Below, one piece after another: positions 43,307 to 52,842 of a DNA stretch of 64,000 nt. The DNA lies in assembly GCF_011927725.1 (NCBI RefSeq), contig NZ_JAATJC010000001.1:999001-1063000 (forward strand), read 5' to 3'. The first letter of the stretch is position 1. Every line of letters begins with the position of its first letter. The notes under the pieces were generated by a model. It ran no database searches, was not told the origin of the DNA, and saw nothing but the letters and a program-made list of their open reading frames with translations. The position numbers and the translations under genes were made by a program. Source of the stretch: Sphingomonas kaistensis. GTDB taxonomy: Bacteria; Pseudomonadota; Alphaproteobacteria; Sphingomonadales; Sphingomonadaceae.

Positions 43307-44839
43307 ATGAGTGACGCCAACGGCCGCTTCGGCAACAGCGCCGACCTTTTCGACAGCCGCCTTGGGCCAGGCGGCCGCGCCGGCGTGCTCCTGCCCGACG
43401 GGCCGCAGATCGACCCGCTCAAGATCACCCTCGACCAGCCCGACGATTTCGACGGCTGGCGTGATGCGGCGCGCGAGCTGGTCATGGCCGGCGTGCCCCC
43501 GATGAGCGTGGTATGGCAGGTCCGGGGCGAGGACGGCGAGCTGTTCGGCAGCGAAGGCGCGGTGCCGCCGCCGTCGGGGGAGCCGATGTTCTCGGTTCCC
43601 AAGCCCTTCATCGACATGGCCAAGGCGGCGATCTGCCATTCCGACCCGCAGCGCTTCGCCCTGCTTTACGTCCTGCTGTGGAAGCTCAAGGCCAATCGCC
43701 GCGCGCTGGACGATCGCGCCGATCCGCTGGTCGACCGGCTGGAGAAGCTGGCCAAGGAAGTGCGCCGCGACGCGCACAAGATGCACGCCTTTGTCCGTTT
43801 TCGCGAAGTGGCGGAGGAGGGCGACACCCGCTTCGTCGCCTTTTTCGAGCCCGACCATCACATCGCCCGGCGGGAAGCGGGCTTCTTCGTTCGCCGCTTC
43901 TCCACCATGCGCTGGTCGATCCTGTCGCCCGAGGTCTCGATCCATTGGGATCCGGCGACCGACACGCTGAGCGAAGGGCCGGGTGCGAGCCGGTCCGATG
44001 CCCCCGACGGCGACCCGCTGGAGGAGACCTGGCGGACCTATTATTCCAGCATCTTCAATCCGGCGCGCCTCAAAGTGAAGGCGATGCTGAAGGAGATGCC
44101 GAAGAAATATTGGCACAACATGCCGGAAACCTCGCTGGTCGCGCCGCTGATCGCGGGGGCCCGGGCACGGGAGCTGGAGATGATCGAACGAGCTCAGGCC
44201 AATTTGCCGCAGGCGGAGGCGCCGCGGCCCGGCGGCAACATCGAGGGGGCGTGGGCGGCGCTGCGCGAGGAGGCGAAGGGCTGCACGCGCTGCGACCTCC
44301 ACCGCTGCGCCACCCAGACGGTGTTCGGCGAAGGGCCGCTCAACCCGCGGATCTTCTTCGTGGGCGAGCAGCCGGGCGACCAGGAGGATCTCGCCGGGCG
44401 GCCGTTCGTCGGGCCGGCCGGGCAATTGTTCGACGCGGCGCTGGAGAAGGTGGGTATCGACCGTTCGACCACCTACGTCACCAATGCCGTGAAGCACTTC
44501 AAGTTCGTGCTGCGGGGCAAGCAGCGGATCCACTCCAGGCCCGACACCGCCGAGATCGACGCCTGCCGCTGGTGGCAGGAGCAGGAACGCGCGATCATCC
44601 GGCCGCCGCTGACCGTGGCGCTGGGGGCGACCGCGGCGCGCTCGCTGACCGGCAAGACGCTGACCATCTCGAAGGTACGCGATGCGCCGCTGACGCTGGC
44701 CGACGGAAGTGAATGCTGGGTGACGGTGCACCCCAGCTTCCTGCTCCGCATTCCCGAAGAAGCGCGCCGCCGCGAGGAGCGGGCGCGCTTCGTCGAGGAT
44801 CTGGAGCGGATCAGGGACCGCGCGGCGGCGCTCGCCTAG
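43307..44839 (+). CDS. udgX: DUF4130-UdgX fusion, uracil-DNA-binding glycosylase-like protein
   Basis: 510 residues. The N-terminal half (about 85-255) is a DUF4130 domain (FFEPDHHIARREAGFFVRRF). The C-terminal half (about 315-505) is a UDG-superfamily domain with GEQPGDQEDLAG and PFVGPAG, YVTNAVKHFKF, and the loop K405-Q-R-I-H409. This matches the UdgX K-R-R-I-H loop, whose His forms a covalent bond with uracil-DNA in mycobacterial UdgX. Cysteines 326, 329, 334 and 420 are candidate Fe-S ligands. Partner of the radical SAM gene upstream. DUF4130 function is unknown. Confidence 0.88.
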   Translation: MSDANGRFGNSADLFDSRLGPGGRAGVLLPDGPQIDPLKITLDQPDDFDGWRDAARELVMAGVPPMSVVWQVRGEDGELFGSEGAVPPPSGEPMFSVPKPFIDMAKAAICHSDPQRFALLYVLLWKLKANRRALDDRADPLVDRLEKLAKEVRRDAHKMHAFVRFREVAEEGDTRFVAFFEPDHHIARREAGFFVRRFSTMRWSILSPEVSIHWDPATDTLSEGPGASRSDAPDGDPLEETWRTYYSSIFNPARLKVKAMLKEMPKKYWHNMPETSLVAPLIAGARARELEMIERAQANLPQAEAPRPGGNIEGAWAALREEAKGCTRCDLHRCATQTVFGEGPLNPRIFFVGEQPGDQEDLAGRPFVGPAGQLFDAALEKVGIDRSTTYVTNAVKHFKFVLRGKQRIHSRPDTAEIDACRWWQEQERAIIRPPLTVALGATAARSLTGKTLTISKVRDAPLTLADGSECWVTVHPSFLLRIPEEARRREERARFVEDLERIRDRAAALA

Positions 44840-46938
44840 AATTCCGCCTTGAGGCTGAGGCGGGCCGTGCGCGGGGCGCCGGGCGCGATGTTGTTGTCGT
44901 TGTGCGCGGTCGGGAAATAGTCGCGGTCGGTGAGGTTCTCGACGTTCAGCTGCGCCTCGATGCCGGGAACCAGCTTGTAGTAAAGCGCGCCGTCGAGCCG
45001 GGCGTAGCCGGGCAGCACGGTGGCGGTGCTGGCGAGCGAGGCGGTGCTCTTCGACCGGGCGAGCAGGCCAAGCCCGGCAGCGAAGGCCTTACTGGCCTGA
45101 TACTTGGTCCACAGCGAGAAACTGTGGCGCGGGACCAGCGGCACGCTGCGGCCGGCCGGGGCGGCGCTGGTGGTGCGACGAATCTCGCTGTCCTGCAGCG
45201 CATAGCCCGCCGACAGCTGCAGCCGCGCTGCGATGCTCCGCTCCAGCCCCAGTTCGAACCCGCGGGTGCGGGTGGCGCCGGTCAGCAGGTTGGGCAGGCC
45301 GACCACCGGGTTGGGCGCCTGCGTGTTGCTGCGGTCGAGCTGGTAGATGGCCGCGGTGGCGAGCAGGCCGTCGAGCAATTCCCACTTGGCGCCGGCTTCG
45401 ATGTTGTCGAACCGCTCGGGTTTCAGCGCGGCGGTGGTCTGGGTCAGGCCGCCGAACTGGTCGCCCGACTGGGGCAGGTAGGAGCGCGAATAGCTGGTGT
45501 AGACGCTGAGATTGCGGTTGGGTTTCAGCACCAGCCCGAGCCGCGGGGAAACCAGATTGTCGGTTCGGGCGAAGGTCGGGACGCCGGCGCGCTCGTCATC
45601 GATCGACAGGCGGAAGCGGTCGAAGCGAATGCCGGCGACCAGCTCGACCCAGTCGGTCGGCTTGAGCTGGGTCTGGGCATAGCCCGCGGCGACGGTGGCG
45701 CGGGTGCGATTGTCGGCGTCGGTGGCGGAGCGGAAATATTCGATCCGCCGCGCGGCGGTCGGCTGATCGAGGGTAACCGAGCCGTTGGCATCGAGGAAGC
45801 GGGCCGACAGGCGCTGATTGCGGCTGGTCTGGCGGCCGAGCTCGAACCCGAACAGCCAGGTCTGGTCGATCCCCGCAAGGCTTCCGTCCCACACGAGGTC
45901 GGTCTGGCTGATGAGGTTCCGGCGGTCGTTGCGGCTGTTGTAGGCGCCAAGGTTGACCGCGCCGGTCGCGCTGACCGCGCTGCTCGGGAAGACGTTCGAA
46001 TAGAACTTGTCATAGTCCGCGACCTGCGTGCGGTTGCGCAGCAGGAGGTTGTCGCCAAACTTCTGCTCGACACCAAGGCTGGCGATCTGGACGTCGGCAT
46101 CGCTGATGCTGTTGGCGGGATCGCCGAAGAAGGCGTTGTCATAGCCTTCCAGCGGCCGGCCCCCGCGCGAGGGGATGCCGCGGTCGGTGGTTCGGCGGTC
46201 GTGGAAAAATTCGTAGGAAAGGTCGACGCGAGTGTCCGAGCCAGGCTGCCAGCCGAGCGTCGGATTGACGCCGTAGCGCTTCAACTTGGTGAAATCGCGG
46301 AAGCTGTCGCCATGCTCCCACACGCCGTTGACGCGCAGCCCGAGCGCGCCGGCCAGGCGGACATTGTCATCGGCGGTGACGCGGGTGCCGCCCTCGCTGT
46401 CATGGCTGAGAATGAACTGGCGATCATTCTTGAGGCTGGCGCGCTTGGTGACGCGGTTGATGACGCCGCCGCCGCCGCCGCGACCGAAGATCATCGCATT
46501 GGGGCCCTTCAGCACCTCGACCCGGTCGAGATTGTAGAAATCGCGGAAATATTGCGCGTCGTCGCGCAGGCCGTCGACGAAGAAATCGGCGGTGGTGTTG
46601 TTGCCGCGAAGGGTCAGCTGGTCGCGATTGGCCTCGCCGGTGCCGGGAGTCGCGCCGGGGACGAACATCAGCAGATCGGCTACCGAGCGCAGCGACTGGT
46701 CCTCAATCTGGGCTTCGGACACGACCGAGATGGCCTGTGGGATGTTGCGCAGCGGGGTGACGGTGCGGGTGCCGGTGATGGTCGACCTGACCCCATATTC
46801 GTCGCGGCTGCCGGTCACCACGATGACCTGGGCGGCGTCCTGCTCGGCCGCCGAGAGGTTCTCGTCAGCGGCGAAGGCGGCCGTGCCGGGGACGACGAAA
46901 AGGGTTGCGCCAGCGAGGGCGCGAGCAAGGCATCGCAC
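44836..46938 (-). CDS. TonB-dependent siderophore receptor
   Basis: About 700 residues: signal peptide (to about residue 25, AAFA), plug (VIVVTGSRDEYGVRS, RNIPQAISVVSEAQIEDQ, LTLRGNNTTADFFVDGLRDD, RVEVLKGPNAMIFGRGGGGG) and a 22-strand barrel ending in LKAEF. The 'RNIPQAISVVS' and 'DFFVDGLRDDAQYFRDFYN' features are those of ferric-siderophore (catecholate or hydroxamate) receptors such as FhuE/Fiu. I start at the GTG at 46938 with AGGA eight bases ahead, since a longer start would place the Fur-like box inside the gene. The 3' end overlaps the udgX gene by four bases (convergent). Confidence 0.9.
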   Translation of the reverse strand: MRCLARALAGATLFVVPGTAAFAADENLSAAEQDAAQVIVVTGSRDEYGVRSTITGTRTVTPLRNIPQAISVVSEAQIEDQSLRSVADLLMFVPGATPGTGEANRDQLTLRGNNTTADFFVDGLRDDAQYFRDFYNLDRVEVLKGPNAMIFGRGGGGGVINRVTKRASLKNDRQFILSHDSEGGTRVTADDNVRLAGALGLRVNGVWEHGDSFRDFTKLKRYGVNPTLGWQPGSDTRVDLSYEFFHDRRTTDRGIPSRGGRPLEGYDNAFFGDPANSISDADVQIASLGVEQKFGDNLLLRNRTQVADYDKFYSNVFPSSAVSATGAVNLGAYNSRNDRRNLISQTDLVWDGSLAGIDQTWLFGFELGRQTSRNQRLSARFLDANGSVTLDQPTAARRIEYFRSATDADNRTRATVAAGYAQTQLKPTDWVELVAGIRFDRFRLSIDDERAGVPTFARTDNLVSPRLGLVLKPNRNLSVYTSYSRSYLPQSGDQFGGLTQTTAALKPERFDNIEAGAKWELLDGLLATAAIYQLDRSNTQAPNPVVGLPNLLTGATRTRGFELGLERSIAARLQLSAGYALQDSEIRRTTSAAPAGRSVPLVPRHSFSLWTKYQASKAFAAGLGLLARSKSTASLASTATVLPGYARLDGALYYKLVPGIEAQLNVENLTDRDYFPTAHNDNNIAPGAPRTARLSLKAEF

Positions 46939-46989
46939 GCTTGAATTCCTTTGAAACAGGGATCGTTTCGGTTCGATCCTGCTAAAGCT

Positions 46990-47008
46990 AATGCGAGTTA
47001 TTCGCAAC
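46990..47008 (-). promoter_or_regulatory. Fur-box-like operator of the siderophore receptor gene
   Basis: A 19-base near-palindrome reading GTTGCGAATAACTCGCATT on the coding strand, about 52-70 bases before the receptor start. The arms TGCGA and TCGCA mirror each other; this resembles the Fur-box form AATGCGAAT-N-ATTCGCATT of other Proteobacteria. Iron-dependent repression of the downstream receptor is inferred, not shown. RirA/Irr-type sites are the alternative. Confidence 0.55.
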
Positions 47009-47070
47009 AACCCGCGACGCTGTCATCGCGATTGTTCATCTGTGCGCAAGCTTTGATCGCTCCCGGCGAT

Positions 47071-50000
47071 CTATTCGGCGGCGAGCAGTTCCTCGGCGGC
47101 GCCGAGATCGACCGAGACGATCCGGCTGACTCCCTGCTCGACCATGGTCACGCCAAACAGGCGATGCATCCGGCTCATCGTGACCGCATTGTGCGTGACG
47201 ATGAGGTAGCGGGTGTCGGTTTCCGCCGTCATCCGGACCAGGAGATCGCAGAAGCGTTCGACGTTGGCGTCGTCGAGCGGCGCGTCGACCTCGTCCAGCA
47301 CGCAGATCGGCGAGGGGCGGGTCAGGAACAAAGCAAAGATCAGGGCCACCGCGGTAAGCGCCTGTTCGCCGCCCGACAGCAGCGACAGCGAGGAGAGTTT
47401 CTTGCCCGGTGGCTGGGCCATGATCTCGAGGCCCGCTTCGAGCGGATCGTCGCTGTCGATCAGCGCGAGATGGGCCTGGCCGCCGTTGAAGAGGGTGGTG
47501 AACAGGCTGCGGAAGTGGCGGTCGACCGCTTCGAAGGCGGACAGCAGCCGCAGGCGGCCCTCGCGGTTGAGACTGCCGATGGAGCCGCGCAGGCGGTTGA
47601 TCGCCTCGTGCAGCTCGTCGCGCTCGGCGGCACCCTGGAGACGGCTTTCCTCGAGCTCGGCAAGTTCCTGCTCGGCGACGAGATTGACCGGGCCGATCCG
47701 CTCGCGATCGGCGGTGGCGCGTTCGAGCGCGGCGCTTTCGTCCGACGCGGCGGCGAGGTCGTCGGCGTCGAAGCCGAGTCGCTGCGGCAACAGCGGCGGG
47801 GGACATTCGAACTTCTCGCCCGACACGCGGCCATATTCGATCCGGCGCGCGACCTGTGCTTCGGAGCGAGCGGCGGCGGCGGCGCGGCGTTCGCGGGCGT
47901 CGGCCATGGCCTCGTTGGCGCGGGCGAGCGCGGCTCCGGCCTCCGCGACGACCTGCTCGGCCTCGCGCTCGGCATTGAGCGCCGCGCCGAGGAGGGCGCT
48001 CGATCCTGCCACGGCCCGCTCGGTCCGCGCGACATCGGCGGTCAGTCGCTCTGGCTCGGGTTCAAGCGCGCTGCGTTCGGAGGCGATCCGCTTGGCCCGG
48101 CCGGCGACATCCTCGGTCCTGCGGGCCGCGGCGCCCGCGCGTTCGCGCCACGCGGCCTGCTCCCCCGCGGCGGCGAGTTGCCGTTCGCGGTCGGTCGCCG
48201 CGGCCCGGGCGGCGGTGGCGAGGTCGGCACGGCGCTCGGCAAGGAGGCGCCCTTGCTCGGCAGCCCGGGTACGGGCCTCACCCACTTCGTCGGCAAGCAG
48301 GTCCTCGGCGGGAAGCGCGCCAAGGGTTGCCTCGGCGTCGCGCACGGCGGCGGTTGCGGCCGCAAGCACCGGCGCAAGCTCCTCCATCCGCGCCGTCAGT
48401 GCACCGCGCTGCTGACCCTGCCGTTCGGCCGCCGCCGCAGCCCCGTCTTCGTCGCGGCGGCGCTGGCGAAGCGTCGCCTCGGCGGTCGCAAGCGCCGCCC
48501 GTGCAGTGTCCACGGCGCGGCCGGCAGCGGCAACGCGGGTCGCGGCCTCGGCCTGCGCGGCGGTGGCCGCTTCCAGCGCAATCACCAGCGCGGGAAGCTC
48601 GCGGCGGAGGGTGGCAAGGCGGTTGACGCGGGCGAGCCGTTCGGCGGTCGCGGCGCCCGACCCCTTGCTGACGAAACCATCCCAGCGCCTGACTTCCCCG
48701 GAGCGCGTGACGAGCCGCTGGCCGGCTTGCAGGGGCTGGCCTTCGTCGACCTCGACTATGCCGACCTGCTGCAATCTCCGGGCGAGTTCGGGCGGGGCGT
48801 CGACTTGGTCGGACAAGGGTGAGATGCCGGGCGGCAATTGGGGGTCGCCCGGGTGCGGCTCGGCACCGGTCCAGCCACGATCGCCATCCTTTCCCAACGG
48901 TGCGCCGAGATCGTCCCCGAGGGCGGCGGCAAGCGCCTTCTCATAGCCGGCCGCGACCGTCAGCGAGGCAAGGACGCCGCGCCCGGGGGATGCCACCAAG
49001 GCCTTGTCCAGTGCCGCGGCTTCGCTTGCCGCTGCGCCATGCGCGGTGCGGGCCTGGGCCATGGCGAGATCGGTCTCCTCGCGGGCGGCGGCGGCTTCGC
49101 CCCGCTCATGCTCGGCGGCTGCGATGGCCTGCTCGGCGGCGGTGCCGGCGACGGCGGCGGCGGCGGTTGCGCTGCGGGCCGCGGACAGGGCGGCCGCCAG
49201 TGCGTCGTCGCTTCCCAGCGCGGCCAGCGAACGGTCGAGGCTGTCGCGTTCCTGCGTCAAGCGCTGGAGGTGGCTGCGCGCGGCATTGAGGGCAGCGCCC
49301 GCGACCTGGCGTTCGGCCCGAAGCGCCGCCTCGCGGGTCAGCAGCCCGGCCAGCGCAGCCTCGCTTGCGCGATTGTCCTCCTCGGCGCGGGACAGGGCGA
49401 TGACGAGCGCGGATTGGCGGCTTTCCCCGTCCGCGAGCCGCGCAGCGATCGCCTCCATCTCCGCGGTGAGCGTCGCGATGGCGTTGTCGGCGTCCACCGC
49501 GAGGGCGATTTCGCGGTCGCGTTCCTCGCCGAGCTGGGCCGACAGCCGGCCGAGTTCGACCAGCCGGCGGCGGGCGGTGTCGAGCGCGGCGCGGGCGGTC
49601 GCGAGCTTGTGGGCGAGGGTCTGGCCTTCCTCGCGGGCGCGGGCGGCGGCCTGCCGGCGGTCGGCCACCAGCGCGACCGCCGAGGCCTGCGCGGCCTGCG
49701 CCTGCTCCAGCGCGCGCGTCAGCGAGGCGACCTCGGCCATCGCGGCGTCGGCTTCCTTGCCGGCGGCGACGGCGGCGGAATCGGCCTCCTTCCAGCGGCT
49801 GTAGAGGAGGCGCCCCTCGGCCAGGCGGATCCGCTCGGTCAGCGCGCGGTAACGCTCGGCGGCACGCGCCTGCCGCTTCAACGCCGCGACGCGCTGTTCC
49901 TGGTCGCCGAGCAGTTCGTCCAGCCGCTGGAGATTGGCCTCGGTCGCGCGAAGCCGGGTTTCGGCGTCCTTGCGGCGAACGTGGAGCCCGGCGATTCCCG

Positions 50001-50475
50001 CGGCTTCCTCCAGCATCTGCCGCCGTTCGGCCGGGCGGGCGGCGATCATCGCGCCGATCCGGCCCTGGCTGACGAGTGCGGGGCTGTGCGCACCGGTGGC
50101 GGCGTCCGCGAACAGCAGGGCGACGTCCTTCTGGCGGACGTCGCGGCCGTCGACCCGGTAGGCCGAGCCCGCGCCCCGTTCGATCCGCCGGGTGACCTCA
50201 GCCTCGCCTTCCGGACCGCGGTCGAGCAGCAGCGATACCTCGGCGAAGTCGCGGGCGGGCCTGCTGGCGGTGCCGGCGAAGATCACGTCTTCCATGCCGC
50301 CGCCGCGCAGGGATTTGGGGCTGCCTTCGCCCATCACCCAGCGCAGCGCTTCGAGGAGGTTCGACTTGCCGCAGCCATTGGGGCCGACGACACCCGTCAG
50401 CCCCGGCTCGATCCTCAGTTCGGCCGGCTCGACGAAGCTCTTGAAGCCCGTCAGCGAAAGGCGCCGGAACCGCAT
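47071..50475 (-). CDS. smc: Chromosome segregation ATPase SMC
   Basis: 1134 residues. Walker A GPNGCGKS (31-38) in the N-terminal head, long Ala/Glu/Arg-rich coiled coils (about 165-500 and 660-920), a hinge-like region between them (about 515-640, LASLTVAAGYEKALAAALGDDL), and the C-terminal head with the ABC signature LSLLSGGEQ and Walker B region PICVLDEVDAPLDDAN. Condensin core with ScpAB, organising and segregating the chromosome. The gene order smc, DsbA-like, dciA, mutY is what I expect in alphaproteobacteria; ScpA/ScpB are not in the window. Confidence 0.95.
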   Translation of the reverse strand: MRFRRLSLTGFKSFVEPAELRIEPGLTGVVGPNGCGKSNLLEALRWVMGEGSPKSLRGGGMEDVIFAGTASRPARDFAEVSLLLDRGPEGEAEVTRRIERGAGSAYRVDGRDVRQKDVALLFADAATGAHSPALVSQGRIGAMIAARPAERRQMLEEAAGIAGLHVRRKDAETRLRATEANLQRLDELLGDQEQRVAALKRQARAAERYRALTERIRLAEGRLLYSRWKEADSAAVAAGKEADAAMAEVASLTRALEQAQAAQASAVALVADRRQAAARAREEGQTLAHKLATARAALDTARRRLVELGRLSAQLGEERDREIALAVDADNAIATLTAEMEAIAARLADGESRQSALVIALSRAEEDNRASEAALAGLLTREAALRAERQVAGAALNAARSHLQRLTQERDSLDRSLAALGSDDALAAALSAARSATAAAAVAGTAAEQAIAAAEHERGEAAAAREETDLAMAQARTAHGAAASEAAALDKALVASPGRGVLASLTVAAGYEKALAAALGDDLGAPLGKDGDRGWTGAEPHPGDPQLPPGISPLSDQVDAPPELARRLQQVGIVEVDEGQPLQAGQRLVTRSGEVRRWDGFVSKGSGAATAERLARVNRLATLRRELPALVIALEAATAAQAEAATRVAAAGRAVDTARAALATAEATLRQRRRDEDGAAAAAERQGQQRGALTARMEELAPVLAAATAAVRDAEATLGALPAEDLLADEVGEARTRAAEQGRLLAERRADLATAARAAATDRERQLAAAGEQAAWRERAGAAARRTEDVAGRAKRIASERSALEPEPERLTADVARTERAVAGSSALLGAALNAEREAEQVVAEAGAALARANEAMADARERRAAAAARSEAQVARRIEYGRVSGEKFECPPPLLPQRLGFDADDLAAASDESAALERATADRERIGPVNLVAEQELAELEESRLQGAAERDELHEAINRLRGSIGSLNREGRLRLLSAFEAVDRHFRSLFTTLFNGGQAHLALIDSDDPLEAGLEIMAQPPGKKLSSLSLLSGGEQALTAVALIFALFLTRPSPICVLDEVDAPLDDANVERFCDLLVRMTAETDTRYLIVTHNAVTMSRMHRLFGVTMVEQGVSRIVSVDLGAAEELLAAE

Positions 50476-50527
50476 GGCGTCGTGGTCATTCCCCCGGATC
50501 TAAACGCGCCTGACCCTCAGCCGAAGG

Positions 50528-51271
50528 TCATTGCGCGGCCTTGATCGCAGCCTCCAGCGCGTCCCAATTGCCCTGGTTCGGGGTCGGCTTTACTTCCTCG
50601 CCGTCGACGAGGAAGGTCGGCGTGCCCGGAATGTCGTAGGTGGACGAGGCGTCGCTGTTCATCTGCACGATGCGGTCGATCTCGGCCTGGTTGGCGAGGC
50701 ACTGGCTGGTCTTGCCCGACGGCAGGCCGCGCTGTGCCGCCCATTCCTGGACCCCGGCGAGCTGCGCCATGCGGCTGAATTGCTGGGCGGGCGCAAGGCT
50801 CTGCAGCTGGGCGAGCTGGTCCTGCGGAACCGCCTGGATCCGGTCAAAGAAGCTCTTCTGGTCGGCATAGATGCCGTTGGTAAGCGTGAAGAACTGCGGG
50901 GTCGCGCCGGCGCAGCGGGTGACCAGCGAGATGGCGATGTCGAGCGGGTCACGCACGAAGTTGCGGAATTCGAAGCTGACGTTGCCGGTCTTCACATAAT
51001 TGTCGACCAGCTTGGCTTCGTCCTTGGTCGCGAATTCGGCGCAGACGTGACAGGTCATCGACCCGAACTCGACCACCTTCACCTTGGCTTGGGGATTACC
51101 CATCAGCATCCCGCCCTCGGTGGTTGCGGAGACGAGCTTGGACCAGTCGCCATTGGGCGCCTGGACAGGGGCCGCGGCGGGGTTGTCGTTCTGGGCCGCA
51201 GGCTCCTGCTTGCAGGCGGTCGTGCCAAGAGCCAGCAGACTGGCGGCCACGGCGAGGCTAAGCTTGTTCAT
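50528..51271 (-). CDS. DsbA-family thioredoxin-fold thiol oxidoreductase, probable lipoprotein
   Basis: 247 residues. Signal sequence ending TTACK; Cys20 may be acylated, though the lipobox is imperfect. Active site Cys74-H-V-Cys77 in the CxxC helix start (EFGSMTCHVC) and cis-Pro loop (GTPTFLVDG). Most like the DsbA-like proteins that follow smc in alphaproteobacteria. It should form or shuffle disulfides in the periplasm, perhaps re-oxidised by the DsbB encoded at 39.5 kb. Its 5' codon overlaps the stop of dciA by four bases (ATGA). Confidence 0.88.
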   Translation of the reverse strand: MNKLSLAVAASLLALGTTACKQEPAAQNDNPAAAPVQAPNGDWSKLVSATTEGGMLMGNPQAKVKVVEFGSMTCHVCAEFATKDEAKLVDNYVKTGNVSFEFRNFVRDPLDIAISLVTRCAGATPQFFTLTNGIYADQKSFFDRIQAVPQDQLAQLQSLAPAQQFSRMAQLAGVQEWAAQRGLPSGKTSQCLANQAEIDRIVQMNSDASSTYDIPGTPTFLVDGEEVKPTPNQGNWDALEAAIKAAQ

Positions 51272-51828
51272 ACGTCCTGATCACTCCGAAGCGGGCGTGG
51301 TTTAAGGGAAAAGGGTGCTGGCACGACCGTCGGCGGTCCGTCCGCCGCGGCGATCTTGCCGGCGAGATTCTCCAGCATGGTGCGAAGTTCAAGGTCCGGT
51401 ATCTCGCGCAGGCCCTGGCCGAGTTCGCGGGGAACCGGCGCCGGGGCGGGGCGGGCGGGCTTTGCGCTCGGCCTAGGCCTGCCGCCCTGGCGGAAGACGA
51501 CCTTCACCACCGCTTCATAGCCGAAGAATTGGTTGACCCGCTCCATGATCATCGGCGCGAGATGCTGGAGCAGGGGCGCGTGCGCGCCATCGACCGCAAG
51601 GGTCAGCGTCCCGCCGCTTTTCTTGCCGGCTGGGAAGCGGATCGATTCGGGGGTCGAGACCCTGGCGTAGCGTTCGCCGACGATCTCGGTCCAGCGCGAG
51701 ACGACCGCGCCCTGGACGAAGCCGAACTTCTTGAACGCCATGCCGCCGACGCCGAGCGCGAGGTCGCCCGCGGCGCGCATACGGCCGGAGCGGGGCGCTT
51801 CCTCGGGGTCGGGCTTTTTCTTCGACAT
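51268..51828 (-). CDS. dciA: DciA-family protein (DUF721), predicted replicative-helicase loader
   Basis: 186 residues. Basic N-terminus (MSKKKPDPEEAPRSGRMR), a DUF721 domain (about 20-110: FGFVQGAVVSRWTEIVGERYA, LAVDGAHAPLLQHLAPMIMERVNQFFGYEAV) and a Pro-rich C-terminal tail. DciA proteins load DnaB in bacteria lacking DnaC. Located between mutY (divergent, 27 bases away) and the DsbA-like gene (overlapping). The shared short divergent gap implies overlapping promoters with mutY. Confidence 0.85.
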   Translation of the reverse strand: MSKKKPDPEEAPRSGRMRAAGDLALGVGGMAFKKFGFVQGAVVSRWTEIVGERYARVSTPESIRFPAGKKSGGTLTLAVDGAHAPLLQHLAPMIMERVNQFFGYEAVVKVVFRQGGRPRPSAKPARPAPAPVPRELGQGLREIPDLELRTMLENLAGKIAAADGPPTVVPAPFSLKPRPLRSDQDV

Positions 51829-51855
51829 TGCAGCGGCTCATGCCATAGGCCGCGG

Positions 51856-52842
51856 ATGGACGCTACCGCGGCGAACCTCCTGCTCGAGCATCATCGCCGT
51901 CATGCCCGCGACCTGCCCTGGCGGATGACCCCGCGCGATCCCTATCGGACATGGCTGAGCGAGGTGATGCTGCAGCAGACCACCGTCGCCACGGTGACCC
52001 CGCGCTTTCTCCGCTTCGTCGAGCGCTGGCCGACGGTGGAGGCGCTCGCGGCGGCGGCCGACGAGGAGATATTGGGTGAGTGGGCGGGGCTCGGCTATTA
52101 CGCCCGCGCCCGCAACCTCATCGCCTGCGCCCGCGCGGTCGCTGCGCGCGGCGGCTTTCCGGCGACCGAGGCGGGGCTGCGGGAGCTTCCGGGGCTTGGT
52201 GCCTATACCGCCGCTGCAGTCGCTGCGATCGCGTTCGGCGAGGATGCGGCGGCGATCGACACCAATGTCGAGCGGGTCGCTGCGCGGGTGTTCGCGATCG
52301 GCGACCGAAAGGCGGCGGGCGAAGCGGCGAAGGGCTGGTTCCCGCCCGGCCACCACGGCGACTTTGCCGAGGCGCTGATGGACCTCGGGTCGAGCCTCTG
52401 CCGCCCCAAGGTCCCGAACTGCGCGGCCTGCCCGATCAACGCCCATTGCCGCGCGTGGGCGCTCGGCTGTCCCGAGGCGTTTCCGCACCCGAAGGTGAAG
52501 AAGGAGCGGCCGCACCGCTTCGGCGTCGCCTGGTGGGCCCGTCGCCGCGACGAGGTCTGGCTGGTGCGGCGACCTGCCAGGGGGCTGCTCGGCGGGATGG
52601 CGGCGCTGCCCGGGGAGGAGTGGTGCGAGGAGCGGCCGTCGGTGAACCCGATCGCCATCCACCGCCACGGCTTCACCCATTTCACCCTCGACCTGATGGT
52701 GGTGCCCTGCGCCGAGCCGCCACCGGGCGAGGGGTGGTGGCAGCCGGTTGCGGCGCTTGGGCAGGCGGGCCTTCCGACGCTCTACCGGCGTGCGATCGAA
52801 GCCGCGCTCGGCGCAGAACGGGAGCCACGACTTGCCGCCTGA
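51856..52842 (+). CDS. mutY: A/G-specific adenine DNA glycosylase
   Basis: 328 residues. Removes A opposite 8-oxoguanine. Catalytic Glu36 (TWLSEVMLQQTTV) and Asp135 (AAIDTNVERV), helix-hairpin-helix ELPGLGAYTAAAV, and the Fe-S cluster Cys182-x6-Cys189-x2-Cys192-x5-Cys198 are all present. The C-terminal Nudix-like 8-oxoG recognition domain follows (about 220-320), with FTHFTLDL as the adenine-opposite contact region. Start at the ATG with CGGATGGAC context. Its stop overlaps the nudC start by eleven bases. Confidence 0.95.
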   Translation: MDATAANLLLEHHRRHARDLPWRMTPRDPYRTWLSEVMLQQTTVATVTPRFLRFVERWPTVEALAAAADEEILGEWAGLGYYARARNLIACARAVAARGGFPATEAGLRELPGLGAYTAAAVAAIAFGEDAAAIDTNVERVAARVFAIGDRKAAGEAAKGWFPPGHHGDFAEALMDLGSSLCRPKVPNCAACPINAHCRAWALGCPEAFPHPKVKKERPHRFGVAWWARRRDEVWLVRRPARGLLGGMAALPGEEWCEERPSVNPIAIHRHGFTHFTLDLMVVPCAEPPPGEGWWQPVAALGQAGLPTLYRRAIEAALGAEREPRLAA

